NCBI GenBank assembly: GCA_034440635.1
Contig: JAOTON010001676.1
Span: 124,001 to 188,000 of the forward strand
Length of the DNA stretch: 64,000 nucleotides
Source: Lepas anatifera
Lineage: Eukaryota > Arthropoda > Thecostraca > Lepadidae
Direction of reading: 5' to 3'
Under the pieces are notes generated by a model. It had not been told where the DNA came from. It saw only the letters and a list, made by a program, of their open reading frames with translations, and searched no databases. Below are positions 1 to 11,244 of this stretch, in pieces. How positions within the stretch are numbered: the stretch's first letter is position 1; every line of letters begins with the position of its first letter. A program made the position numbers and the translations under genes.

Positions 1-984
1 TCGTCCTGGATACCTGCACCGTCGGGCACACCGGAAGGCGGACTTCTGCCCCCTCTATTGTTCGCCTGCTTCATAAATGATCTACCGATGACGGTGTGCA
101 CAGATAATTTAATGTTTGCAGACGATGTTAAAATTTATCACAAAGTAGACGATCGAAATGATGCAAGACTTGTTCAGAACAATCTTGATTGCCTATATCA
201 ATGGTCTGAGCTGTGGGGATTAAAGCTAAACCCATCAAAATGTAAAGTCCTATCTCTGACGCTACGTCGTTCTCCCTTTCATGCTCTTTATACTATAGGT
301 GGCACAGCCATCGAAAGAGTCTCTGTAATGCGAGATCTGGGGGTTCTTATCGATGAAAAATTAACGTTCGGAGCACATATAGATAACATTGTTTCAAAAG
401 CAAATAGGGCATTAGGATTGATGATGAGATCTTTTCAAACGGGTAAAAGAGGTAGGCCGATACATCAGTGCAATAGCAGAGCTATGTTGTCTACATATTA
501 CGCGAATGTACGGTCTGTGCTGGAATATTGTTGTGTGATTTGGGGAGGAGCAGCTGACAGTCACTTGCAAAGGTTGGAATGAACCCAGCATACATTTTTA
601 ATTTGGCTCTGTGGACGTTGCAATATTCAAAACATAGCATTTGACTATGATAGTCTCACTTTGCATTTTGGTGTCGCATCTCTTGAGGCCAGACGAAAAC
701 AGTATGATTTTATGTTCATCAGAGGTATCCACAAAAATTTAGTAGATTCATCATTTCTTCTGAATAAGTTTCCACTTGCTGTTCCTCCCCGAATGCTGCG
801 CCGTATGGTTTTATTTCACGTGCCCTACGCGAGAGTCAACACGGTGAAAAGGGGTTTGTTTACCAGGATTCCCAAACTGTGCAATAGGTTCCTGGATACA
901 TGTCGGGAGGCAGATATTTGGCAGCTTGGGAAAGCAGAGTACAAAAAGCAGGTGCTTCGCTTTGTGCTGGGTGTGAGGGATTAG
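1..984 (+). pseudogene. Reverse transcriptase ORF2 end with one in-frame stop
   Basis: The frame is open from base 1 to a TGA at 580-582 and continues in the same frame to TAG at 982-984. The first residues contain the RT motif GTPEGGLLPPLLF, a variant of the usual GxPQGS block, followed by INDLP. The catalytic box is FADD at about residues 40-43. Next come a thumb-like region (KLNPSKCKVLSLT, DLGVLIDEKLTF) and the C-terminal signature LEYCCVIWGG...LQRLE. The stop falls where relatives have RLERxQH, so one C-to-T change in a CGA codon is the likely cause. The product would copy element RNA at the target site. This copy is dead unless the stop is read through. Confidence 0.85.
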
Positions 985-1318
985 GTTTTGTGTGTATAGG
1001 TTTTACATCTATATTTTAAGTAGGTCTTAAGACTCTTTTACGTGTTTAGGTTTGTATACCATTCATATTTTTATATTTTACGTCTGTCTTAGGCTATTTC
1101 TATTTTCAAATGAATTTATAAATGTATTTATCTATATTTTTATGGGTAGCAGTGCATTTTCTACCTTTTGGAACCATTTCAAGCTCACTTGTTCCATCAA
1201 CTTTTAACAATCGTCTCGCGGCGTTGATCCTTCATTGTATATATTTTTATCAGATTGACTTCATCTGTAAATGGGCACCACGCCCGTTGATGATTCGCAT
1301 GCAATAAACAATAAACAA
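1..1318 (+). mobile_element. Non-LTR retrotransposon, 3' portion
   Basis: This is the 3' part of a LINE that enters from outside the window. It holds the end of the reverse-transcriptase ORF, then about 330 bp of 3' UTR and a tail of repeated AATAAAC at about 1300-1318 that doubles as polyadenylation signals. The protein resembles the Jockey/CR1 group of non-LTR elements by its RT core and C-terminal layout; I cannot set the clade. The 5' boundary lies outside the window, so truncation and target duplication cannot be judged. Confidence 0.85.
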
Positions 1319-1555
1319 ACAATAAACGACTGCTGGTTGGTGAGGGCAGCGTTCTCGGAAGTGAGGCGCACATACTGAAAAAGGCACCCGGTTGCAGCGA
1401 TGGAGCACTAAGCCTTCAGTTATAGGTTAATGAAATATGGTTAAAGGCAGTCCATGCTCAAATTGAGCGCTCGAGCCCTGTAACAGAGCGCCCGACTGTC
1501 GGACAGGTGTGCCAAACCATAGACAGTAGGGCAGCTGAAGATGGAAAGGGACACC

Positions 1556-3330
1556 TATGATATCCTGGGGACGCCTGTACTCTCAGGTGAGGCGCTTGTT
1601 TTCTTTCTCAGGCGCCTAGTTTATCCATGGCCGCCTATGCTGTCCAGATAATCTTTTTCAAGAAGGGTTAACTTTGCTGTCCAGGGGCGCCTTTGCTATC
1701 CAAGGGCGCATATGCTATCTGTAGGGCGCTTTATGCAAAGGGCGCCTAGGCTGTCCAAGGGCGTCGTCCTAACCAAAGGCCGCCTTTCACTTTCCCTGAA
1801 GTGCCTATTTCTGTGTGAGGGGTGCATATATTATCTAGGAGTGCCCTTGATATACGGAGACGCCTTTTTGTCCAGCGGCGCCTTTGCTCTTGAGGGGCGC
1901 TGCTCCAATCCAGGGTAGCTGAAGATGGATAAGGGACATCTATGTTATACATGGGGAGCCTGTACTTTCCAATGGGGCGCTCATTTTCCTTCTCAGGCAC
2001 CTAGTTTATCTAGGGGCGCCTAGGCTATCCAAAGGCGCCTTTACTATCGAAGGGGTGCCTTCCTAGGGGCGCCTTTGCTACCCAGGGGCACCTTATCTGT
2101 CCACAGCACTTGTGTTATCCATGGTTGTCTTTGCTGTCCAGGGGCGCCTTTGCTATCCAAGGGTGCATATAACATCCGTAGGGCGCTTTTTCCAGTGGGC
2201 GCCTAGGCTATCGAAAGGCGCCTTTTTCTACCCAAGGTGAGCATTTTATTTTCCTAAAGCGCCTACTTCTATCTAAGGGGCGCTTATGCTGTCCAGGGCA
2301 CCTATGTTACCAAGATTTGCCTTTGCTGCCCAGGGGCGCCTTTCCTAGCCAAGGGCGCATATGATATCCGCAGGGCGCTTCATCCAGGGGCGCCTAGGCT
2401 ATCCAAAGGCGGCTTTTCTATCGAAGGGTGCCTTCCTAGGGACGCCTTTGCTACCCAGGGCGCCTTTGCTGTCCAGACTTGCGTTATCAGGGTTGTCTTT
2501 GCTGTCCAGGGCGACTTTGCTATCAAGGGTGCATATGACATCCGTAGGGCGCTTTTTCCAGTGGGCGCTTAGGCTATCAGGGCGCCTTTTTCTACCAAGG
2601 TGAGTATTTTATTTTCCTAAAGGCCTATTTCTATCTAGGGGCGCTTATGTGTCCAGGGCACCTATGTTACCAAGATTTGCCTTTGCCGCCCAGGGCGCTT
2701 TCCTAGCCAAGGGCGCATATGATATCCGCAGAGCATTTCATCCAGGGGGCGCCTAGGCTATCCAAAGGTGGCTTTTCTATCGAAGAGGTGCCTTCCTAGG
2801 GGCGCCTTTGCTACCCAGGGGCGCCTTTGCTGTCCACAGCACTTGTGTTATCCAGGGCTGTCTTTGCTGTCCAGGGGCGCCTTTGCTATCCAAGGGTGCA
2901 TATGACATCCGTAGGGCACTTTTTCCAGTGGGCGCCTAGGCTATCAAAGGGCGCCTTTTTCTACCCAAGGTGAGCATTTTATTTTCCTATAGCGCCTATT
3001 TCTATCTAAGGGGCGCTTATGCTGTCCAGGGCACCTAGGTTACCAAGACTTGCCTTTGCTGTCCAGGGGCGCCTTTCCTAGCCAAGGGCGCATATGATAT
3101 CCGCAGGGCGCTTCATCCAGGGGGCGCCTAGGCTACCCAAGGGCGCTTCATCCAGGGGGTGCTTAGGCTACTCAGGGATGCATTAGTTCCCCATGGCGCA
3201 ATCCTGCTATCTAGTGGCGCATTTTCTTTGCCGGGGCGCTTTTGTTAGCTTTCTAAATTTCATCTTCAACATTTTACTGGGGCGCAAAAGACCAGTAAAG
3301 GCGTCTAGTGTTTGGGCAGGGGCGCTTTGC
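1556..3330. repeat. GGGCGCC-spaced minisatellite with ~366-bp higher-order unit
   Basis: Blocks of GGGGCGCC or variants recur every 20-30 bp, separated by phrases such as TTTGCTATCCA and CTAGGCTATCCAAA. A higher-order unit repeats: the phrase ending TGTCTTTGCTGTCCAG occurs at about 2123, 2491 and 2856, a period of 365-368 bp. Short open frames here come from the repeat. No function is visible. Confidence 0.85.
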
Positions 3331-3413
3331 CATGGTTTTAAGGACTATGTGTTAATTCAAGTGGAATAAGTGGTATCTACCACCTTGGCGCACGAAATGG
3401 GTACAGGCGCGCC

Positions 3414-3448
3414 GCTCATATCGGGCGCCTTTAGCGCCCGATATGAGC
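3414..3448. other. Perfect 15-bp stem, 5-nt loop inverted repeat
   Basis: GCTCATATCGGGCGC at 3414-3428 is followed by a 5-base loop and its exact reverse complement at 3434-3448. It closes the GGGCGCC array and could form a stable hairpin or cruciform. No T-run follows, so it does not look like a terminator. Confidence 0.85.
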
Positions 3449-3469
3449 TAAGCTATGCTGAGGCGCTTC

Positions 3470-3530
3470 GGAGCTAAGGGGGGCCCGGGCCCCCTGGCCC
3501 CCCTTGGATCCGTCACTGCCCCCCCCACTA
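3470..3530. other. Candidate DNA-transposon terminus (GGATCC...CACTG type)
   Basis: A G/C-homopolymeric stretch ends in TTGGATCCGTCACTG. Read in reverse it is CAGTGACGGATCCAAGG, close to the CAGTGGCG... ends of the hAT-like elements elsewhere in this window. The partner end was not found on the left of the minisatellite, so the element is unproven. Confidence 0.35.
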
Positions 3531-4429
3531 AACTTCTGTCTCACATATCAACAAAAGGGACAAAAATGTCAATGTTAACATAGTATTTGGATCTACCTAA
3601 AATGTGTTGGTAAAGTGGACCTTAGGTAACATCTTTATAAACATATCAAATGCTTAAAATTTGGCTCCCACTCACGATTATAACCTGTCTGGTCATTCCT
3701 TCTTGCAGTAAAAACCCTGCGACAACTAGCCAGCATAGATGTATAATTATGTCTATTGGCCTAATAGGTACAGAGGTATTGGAATTCGCATACCAAAGAA
3801 AGATCCAGTGTAGTCAAAATCCTGCTTTAACTCCATGCATTTCAGGTCCTGTGCGTTGCTTACCACCACTGGTAGTAAGCAACACATCCCCAACCAGCGT
3901 TTTTCGAAGTCTATTTCTTTCTGAGATTTGCTATGATTTTCTGAGATGAGAAGGGGGTCTACTCGGCCCCCTCCAGTGCACGTTAGTGCCAGGCCCCTCT
4001 CCAGTGTGGGTGTTAACACTTTGTGGAGGACTGCATTGGCACACATTTGCTATCTGTACAATATTGATATGATAATTTGATCATGAAATCTCACCTGAAT
4101 CACTGTTGTTGCCAGCCTGTTGCTGGCGCCAACTCTCCCAACTTCCTCCAGCTCCAAATCTATTGACCCCGGTCACGCTCACCAGAGGCGCTAGTGCTCC
4201 CTCCAAGATGGCCGCGAAAGAGGGACTCCGAAAGGTAAACAACGTTAGTGGGGCCTGGGAATAGCATGGTAAGCGGTGAATTATACGTGTTTTATGTTTG
4301 GTATGTGGCAGCAGCTTATAACCAGCCACTGCGGAAGGCAGAGAAGAATCCAAATTCGAAGAGTTTTTGGTCCCAAGGAGCAAAGCTTGCAGTCAGCATC
4401 AGGTTGAAGTTTGCTCCCCCACTTCTTTG
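3531..4429. other. No gene recognised
   Basis: Mixed-composition DNA with short open frames on both strands, none with a recognisable motif. The boundary with the repeat at 4430 is sharp. Confidence 0.5.
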
Positions 4430-4757
4430 CCGGTGGCGACGCTTGTGTTTGGAAACGCATTTTCCATCGTACATTCAAACTGGAATTTCAGACAACTTGA
4501 AACAAATAAAAGGCGTATATCTACCGAATTATTTTAAGATGTCAGTTTTCCGGGTTAAAGGAATGCAGCCACATGTGGCTGCATTCCTGAGGCATCTCCG
4601 GTGGCGACGCTTGTGTTTGGAAACGCATTTTCCATCGTACATTCAAACTGGAATTTCAGACAGCTTGAAACAAATAAAAGGCGTATATCTACCGAATTAT
4701 TTCAAGATGTCAGTTTTCCGGGCTAAAGGAATGCAGCCACATGTGGCTGCATTCCTG
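4430..4757. repeat. 168-bp tandem duplication, each unit ending in a 28-bp palindrome
   Basis: Unit 1 (4430-4597) and unit 2 (4598-4757) are nearly identical, differing at only a few bases. Each ends in a perfect 28-bp palindrome centred on CACATGTG, at 4560-4587 and 4728-4755. The duplication creates the repeated peptide in a 203-codon plus-strand frame (4248-4859); I take that frame to be incidental. The high identity implies a recent duplication. Confidence 0.9.
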
Positions 4758-4859
4758 CAGGCGGATCTAGGGGACGGCAAAGTGGGCACATGCCCCATAG
4801 GCAGATCCAAGGGGCAAATGGAGTATGTGCCCCCACCATCGACCCTCGGCGCCCCCTGA

Positions 4860-5020
4860 AATGGCCAGGCCCCTGAAAGTTCGCTTCCCACCACCACCCC
4901 TCCCAGGATACAAAATTCGGCTCCCACCGATAAGGTTTTACTCCCATCCGATAGGGTTTCCCGGTCAAGAATGGTGCGCCGCCCCCGGGAAGGTGTCCCT
5001 GATCGGCAATCCTGGATCCG
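4860..5020. repeat. Dispersed repeat copy 1 (ends in GGATCCGCCTA)
   Basis: The stretch ending CAATCCTGGATCCGCCTAT shares its end and its internal CCCCCGGGAAG block with the stretch ending at about 43787. The two copies also share a diverged CACCGTGAGGATTTT-like phrase further in. It looks like the terminus of a non-autonomous DNA transposon; the opposite end is not resolved. Confidence 0.55.
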
Positions 5021-5325
5021 CCTATGATGACGGCCCCAGGATTAAGGCTTACTCCTGCTAGAAGCAGGCTCAAGGGAGTGGAAGGAGGCATAAGCGGAAC
5101 TGGAGATTGCCTCACAGCCAGTCTGCAAGTATGGCAGCATGCCAGACGAGTCGCACCAGCCATCTAAAATTCTCGCACCACCAGCCTCCAAAAATTTGCA
5201 CCAATCTGCCACATAACAGGGAAAAATGCACCCATTCCTACCCCTACAATGTAATGCTACCTCAATTATTAGTCAGTTAAGGACATTTTATAAGGCACCT
5301 CCGTTTCTTAATGGCTATTCAGCCA

Positions 5326-5751
5326 TTATTTGTTTAGTTTAAGTGTCAATAACCTCGCAAATTCGCACCAGGTTGATAAAGTTCGCACCACTCGGTCCTG
5401 TTCCAAGGGAACTCGCACGGACGAGATCTCGTCGAAAATGCCATACTTTGCACACTGGCCTAACAGCAGCGTACCAGGTGGATGTGAATGGAAGTCAGAT
5501 GGCTGAAAATGTCTGCAACAGACAGCAGCATTTGAGCCTATCTTCTTCACAATTCTCAGTTTCGACTTCCACTGCTTGGACAGCACCTTATCCTGAGGAA
5601 ATTTGTGAAAGCTGAGACTTGGACACTTTCTTCGGAAGGCACACACTGAGGAACGCAGCAGTTGATTGGATGTAATGGTTATCCGTCTCACCTCCATTTT
5701 CCTTGAACTTTCCAAGATTATAACAAACAAGAAAATAACGCCAGTCTTCAA
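5326..5751 (-). pseudogene. THAP zinc-finger domain fragment
   Basis: This frame carries a THAP-type C2CH domain. The core reads C...C-PSLSFHKFP, then W about 12 residues on, then AVCCRHFQPSDF supplying the Cys-x2-His pair, and a degenerate end block (GQCAKYGIF) where THAP domains usually have an AVPxIF-like box. The recognisable part is roughly 5423-5647. The expected N-terminal Met-Cys-x2-4-Cys start is not clearly in frame: a MKKCNSC peptide lies upstream at 5770-5788 in another frame, so an intron or frameshift separates them. THAP domains bind DNA in P-element and Kolobok transposases and in host regulators. This is probably a transposase relic, but a degenerate host exon cannot be excluded. 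Confidence 0.6.
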
Positions 5752-5789
5752 TATTCACGTCCACCCAACATGAATTACACTTTTTCACA

Positions 5790-6609
5790 GCAACGAGTTC
5801 ACCACGACTGAAAATAAACTTTCAAAATCTATATCGCGTTCAACAATGCGCCGGATATGAAGCAGCCTCGCCAGACGTCAGTCCCTCTACTGGCGTTTTC
5901 AAAAAATCCGCCAGGTGCCAACACTTTCGATGACCGAGGCCAATCAAACCAATCTAGGGCACAAATAAGCTAAGGCACAAGCAAGCCAAGGAATGAAAAA
6001 CCAAGTTTGATATGGGAAAGTGCATCAGTCTTACAGTAGCCTACATTCATCTCAGATTAGCCATGGGCAGCAATATTTATTCTAGCTAGTTTTAGCCTGC
6101 ACTTATCTCAGGCATACCTAATAAATATGCCCACAAAATAAGTGGCTTCCCGCCTGTTTAAATATTTGGCAGCCTCTACATCACATACACATTTCTAACT
6201 TGTCTTGTCGCTGTTGCGCAGTTTAAGTAGAATTGCTGCCCAGCTATGTTTATTTTTTCTCTCATTTAGTACTTTTCTTAGTAGCTTTTAGGCGTACTTA
6301 ATACTAAATTCGAAGAAATAGGGACCGCTAAATCGAAGAGACTCAAACTGTAAATATGATTTAACCTGAAAAATGGTCAGAGAAGTACTTGATAAATTAT
6401 CTGCGTTATCGTTAAGGCCTTAAATATGCCCACAATCGTGTATTTCTAGAAAAAAATTACTGTCACATTTCGTGTATCTAGGCGGCAACTTTCTGGCAAC
6501 TACTAACAATCGGCAACATTGGGCTGCATGTTAAAATCTGGCAACTGTGACAGCGGTTTCCCGGTTTTCTGCAGCGGGGGTCCCTCGTTTTAGTAGAAAC
6601 TGAACACAG
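5790..6609. other. No feature recognised
   Basis: AT-rich unique-looking DNA without a credible coding frame, tRNA or tandem repeat. It may include the 3' UTR of the LINE that begins to its right. Confidence 0.5.
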
Positions 6610-6739
6610 TACCAATACTGTATCACTAATGGTACGCTGTGCAATTGAAGAACAGAGCTGCTAAGTTAAGATATTCGCTACACGCTTCATTCTCTATTTA
6701 GAAAATATGTGGTTTGATTTTGAACCATACAGTCAGGAT

Positions 6740-9700
6740 TGCTATTTTGTCACAATTATGCACCTCAATTTTCGTAAATGTGTCACAAACTCCGGTAGCC
6801 GAGTTGGCAAGTTCTGCACCTCTGGGCATTTGAGGAAAAAGTGATGCGTGTCTTCACTCCGGTATCCACAGTCGCAGAATGGAGTGTCAGATTTTTAGAT
6901 AACGAAGGCATGACAGTTCAGTTTGGACCGCCCAGCTCTTAGCTGCGTCAGCAGTGAATTCTGGTGTTTTGGGCCTAATGAATGGATACATGTTTATTTG
7001 CCTGTTGTTGATAAGTTGAGCGAGCCGTTTCATAAAAATTTTGTGAGAATTTATTTCCATAACCCCGAGGTGAATTTTATTGACCAATTTGACTGCACTG
7101 AGGAGGAATGACTGTTAAAAATGGGATAATCTAAAATTCACTTCAGTTCTAAGCCGGGCGTTACGCAATCTTACGTTAGTTTCACTGCCTCTGGTTGTGG
7201 GTAAGACCTGTCTGATATATTCGGGGGTGGTTCCATGGTAAAGACAATAGAAAACTGAATTTTGTGGATTTCGCGTCGTTCTTTAAGGGAGTGCCAGCCT
7301 AGATCTTCCCGCAGTTTAGCATACGTTGTGGAGAGAAGGGTGGAAGTAACAAGCCTGGACGCTCTGTACTGAATTTTCTCCAGTCTCTGGCAGTCGGCGC
7401 TTGTCGGAAGTGTGTCGTACAAGATGTCCACGTAGGCGAAGTGGGGCATCACGTAAGCCATTTAAATCTGGTCATGAATGGTCCTGTAAACAAAGGGAGC
7501 AATTGGATACAATGGGCTGAGAGCGATGTTTACTTTTTTGGCGGTCTCTACTATATGTTCGTGAAATCTGAGATCGGACGATAAAGTCAGTCCTAAGTGC
7601 TTATGTTTTCTAACAATTTGGATTGGCTGCTCTTCAAAAATAAGCCTAGGAGAACATTTGTCCTACCGAATAGAGAATGTTTGCTGACTAGTCTTAGCTG
7701 CGTTGAAAGTAATAAGCCAGTCCCTACCATATTTTTGAATAACACTGAGGCCGTTTTGGATGGTGTTTTGAACTGTTATGATATTTCGAGGAGTGTGACG
7801 AGCTAGCAGACAAGCGTCGTAAGCGAAAAATAGCATTTCGTATTCAGTGTTCCCAGATAGGTTGTTGAGGGATATGAGAGCCAGAAGGGGACCCAAAACT
7901 GAGCCCTGGGGACATCCTGCGTTTAGTGTTAATACTGAGGAATAGGCATCATTGATTTTTACTCGCTGTTGTCTGTCGCTAAGGTACAAGCATAGCCATG
8001 GAAGCATGTTGTTTAATCCGAACTCGTGTTCACATTTGTAAATTAACCCCTTGTGCCAAATTTTCTAGAAATAGCGAGGCATGTCGAGGTAAGTCATAGT
8101 TTGGTCTTTTTTCTAATCTAATGATTGGTACAGTGAGTGGGTGATGTAAAATAACTGAAGAAGTGCCCCGTGTCCCGGCCGATAACCACTCTGTCGTTCC
8201 GTCAATAGGTCGTGGTCTACTACACGTCGGTAGATTCTTTTGAATACAACTTTTTCGAATACTTTAGAGAGGCAACAGAGCAAGCTAATCGGTCTATAAT
8301 TGTTCACCTCAGCAGCACTTCCTTTATTCTTAAAAACTGGTGTAACTTTGGCAATTTTCCAGCAGGTCGGGAACACACCGTTCTGTATCGACCTGTTGAA
8401 CAATTTAGCCAGGGGTTCCGCGATTATGATTGCTGATAACTTAATTAGTTTTGTTGAAATTTCGTCCGGGCCGCAGGATTTGTTTTGATTTAGACTGTTG
8501 ATTATTTGGTGCACTTCTCGCTCAGATACAACTGGAATGTCCAAGACCGGTACTGCGTTGTTTTTTGAGCAGGTGTAACGTCTTTGCTGTCGTTGTCTGG
8601 CAAAATTGATTGGTTGACAAAATAAGCATTAAGTAATTCTGCCTTTTCTAAATCACCCACCACAAGAGAATCGTCATCTTTTTGAAGGGGACGGCTACCG
8701 ATAATTTTGTTTTGTCCTGTCATGCGGCGAAAGGTGGCGTGGTATTTATAAGAGGTCTGTTTCTGCTGGATAAGATTCAGTGCTTCGCGGCGCAAGTACT
8801 GTTTTTTTCTAATGTCTAACTAAATTCGTTACCTCGTTTCTACAATGTTTCCATCTATCCAAGGCTGCCTTAATAACCTTGCAATTTTTATTTTGCTTTT
8901 CTTTTGACCGAGCAGTTTTGAACAATCTATCGCGTTTGGGTATTAGTCTTTTAATGTCTGTGTCCATCCAAGGCTTGTCCCAAGATCGAATAGTGATAAC
9001 TTTGCGTGGAATGGCGTTGTTAGCAGCTGATAAGATAGCTGAGGAAAACTGCTCTGTTGCCACGTCGATGTCATTACGTAAGATATCGTCCCAGTTTATT
9101 ATCATTAGTTCATTGGTTAGTCGAGGAGCGTCCAGTTTTGAATAGTCCCATGCCCTCTTTTCCCGAACCGTTTTCGATTGGAATATTCTAGCCTGAACAG
9201 ATAAAAAGATAGGAGAATGGTCTAGCTGTGAAAAAGAAGGTAAGATTCCGCTACTTATGAGTGATTTTTCGTCTGTTACAATGCAAAGGTCGCGTAAATT
9301 CTTGACCCTGTCCTCAATTCTAGTCGGTTCCGAAATAAGTTGGGTCATATTGAGAGATTCAATGGTGTCCTTTTATCTTGTTTCAAAGCTGGAGATGCGT
9401 GAGTGGGTTTTGTTTTGATTTTCCAAGAAAGTATTTCCCGCATTAAAGTCCCCTAAGATTGCAATTAATTGAGTGTTGTGAGTTCTTGCTAAGTTAACAC
9501 TTTCTAAAGATTGGACAAGAACTCGTCTAAACGTTCTGATGTGAGGCTTGTTGGGAGATATACGCAACACACTATAATTGTTTTCCCCCTGGTTTCACTT
9601 TTGCCCAGTCCCACTCCTCGTTTCCGATTTCGAGCGCTTCCATAGACGCGTAGCAGCTAGAGAAGTGTGCATGAACAAAGCTACTCCACCTCCAAATCTG

Positions 9701-10105
9701 TTTCTATGCCGTAGTAGTGGTTGCTGGAAATTGCAGATTTGGTAGCGACTAGGGTGAACAGTTTCATCTAATTTAGTTTCGGTAAGTTCCACAATTTTGA
9801 TGTCGTTTGCTTCTAGAAAATGGTCAAGCTCATCTCTTTAATTCTCTGGTTTGACGCGTGATAATGTTCACGTGTGCAATCTTTAGTCCGTTTTGGCACT
9901 CCCCTGGGCCGGGGTTTGGTTCAACGCCTCCTATCAGGAGAATGGCCAAGATATTTCTGCGTAGATTTAGGAACCACCAACTACAGGTAGATAGAAATGA
10001 AGCCCTGTGCAGCAGCTCTTCAACAGTATACATTTTGCGCTTCGTCCCATTGCAACAAAACACTGGCACCAGCACCTGAAAAGAGCAGTAAAGGTAAGAT
10101 GTCAT
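6740..10105 (-). pseudogene. Endonuclease-reverse transcriptase ORF2, many frameshifts
   Basis: Endonuclease landmarks in order: KIAHVN (near 9850), TETKLDE (near 9780), ILGDFNAG (near 9455) and SQLDHSPIF (near 9220). These supply the Asn, Glu, Asp-x-Asn and Asp-His residues of APE enzymes. RT blocks follow: NQNKSCGPDEISTKLIK, KVTPVFKNKG, NNYRPISLL, GYRPGHG (8113-8544), then CPQGSVLGPLL (near 7900). The catalytic box is FFAYDAC where F/YxDD is expected, so it is damaged. RLEKIQYRASRLVT and LGWHSLKERREIHKIQ lie near 7250-7380. A CDCGYRSEDTHHFFLKC zinc-knuckle-like end lies at 6835-6885, one frameshift beyond a TGA at 6887. The protein would nick DNA and prime reverse transcription; this copy cannot. 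Confidence 0.85.
9905..9931 (-). other. 2A-like ribosome-skipping motif (GGVEPNPGP)
   Basis: The nine codons read GGVEPNPGP after a hydrophobic stretch (NILAILLI). The 2A consensus is D(V/I)ExNPGP; here the first position is Gly instead of Asp, so skipping is probably lost. Such motifs at the N-terminus of LINE ORF2 are known to act as 2A or signal-like leaders. Confidence 0.65.
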
Positions 10106-10250
10106 GGATAGCCGCAGCTAGCAGAAGGTGCCCACCAACAAGCTTACGCCTAGTGTTGCATCGTCGCGCCTGGGGAGCGGAAACACTGAACCCTGTCGCT
10201 CGTCGCAGATACAGTTGTCTGGTACACGAAGAAAGACTACCAAAGACAGA

Positions 10251-10938
10251 CTAAAAGAACTGGACTATACATAGCAGTACCGATAAAAACCTCGGTCGTA
10301 ATGGCCTATGCATGTGTTTTCAGAAATAAGCAAGGTGAAAACCAAGTGACATTCTGGCTTTACCACCAGGGAGTGGTGCGTAGAGAATGGGAGACCAGCA
10401 CAATCAAGCCGACCACTTTACGGCTGCCGGGACATTAAACGCTCCATAACATGTCTTCACATTGCCTGCTTTCCAGTTATCTCATGAGCTTATGAGTAAA
10501 CTATGTAACATTGTGAATGAATAAAACAAAAACCGAAAGCCTTCTATGTTGGCCAATACAATCATTTTCCAGCAGAACCGCTTGGGACAGCTCAGCAATT
10601 TTACATAGACTCGGTAGTTCATCAGAGCAAATTCAAACCAAATGTTGCCAGAGGACAGTGGCAGACACGGAAACTCTTAATGGCACTGGGACGTAGCGTG
10701 TGAAAATCGTAGACAGTATGGAATGGAAAATATCATTGGAAGAATTGTATATTAAACTTTTGTGGACTTATCCTAAATGATCACTTAGAAGGATGGTCAC
10801 GTAACTCGTTCACAAGACCACTAGCCAGCATAAACTGAGGAAATACATAAATTACGTTACTGAAACGCAAATTTACAGAACAGAAACAACGTTGTCGACG
10901 TACATTGTCAACAATTTGAAACAACATTGTCGCTATGG
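10251..10938. other. No gene recognised
   Basis: Unique-looking DNA. A minus-strand frame of 108 codons starting near 11107 runs in from the right but shows no motif I recognise and crosses the transposon boundary at 10939, so I do not call it. Confidence 0.5.
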
Positions 10939-11244
10939 GTAGGGGAGAGGGGGAGAACTGGGACGAAAATTGAAGGTTGATTTTAGGACTTTGCAGAAAA
11001 TCAGTGACTGATTCCATAATATTAAAAATGGTACCGTTAGATAGAGCAGACAATTGTCTTTCATTATGAGATGTCACAGCTTCAATACTCAAAAGGTATT
11101 TGACCAACGTAACGAAATATAAAAATCAACTGAGGTGGAAAGTTGGGACAGGCCCAGGAGAACTGGGACACACAGCGGGGAGAAGTGATGCACACGGGGG
11201 AGAATTAGGACATGGATCGATGTGTAATATAATATAAAAGTGCA

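Larger units (their letters stand above)
6610..10250 (-). mobile_element. Near full-length CR1/L2-like non-LTR retrotransposon, decayed
   Basis: Read on the minus strand from about 10250 down to about 6610, this is a single-ORF LINE. In order it has a hydrophobic N-terminus with a 2A-like peptide, an apurinic-type endonuclease, reverse transcriptase, and a C-terminal Cys/His motif. The coding sequence is broken into at least eight frames. The exact ends are uncertain because no poly-A-like tail or target duplication was identified. Architecture and the 2A-like leader suggest the CR1/L2/Rex side of the non-LTR tree; that assignment is inference. Confidence 0.85.

Noticed and set aside
4248..4859. 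203-codon plus frame with an internal peptide repeat
   Set aside because: The repeat is simply the 168-bp DNA duplication (divisible by three). No motif, splice signal or start context supports it.
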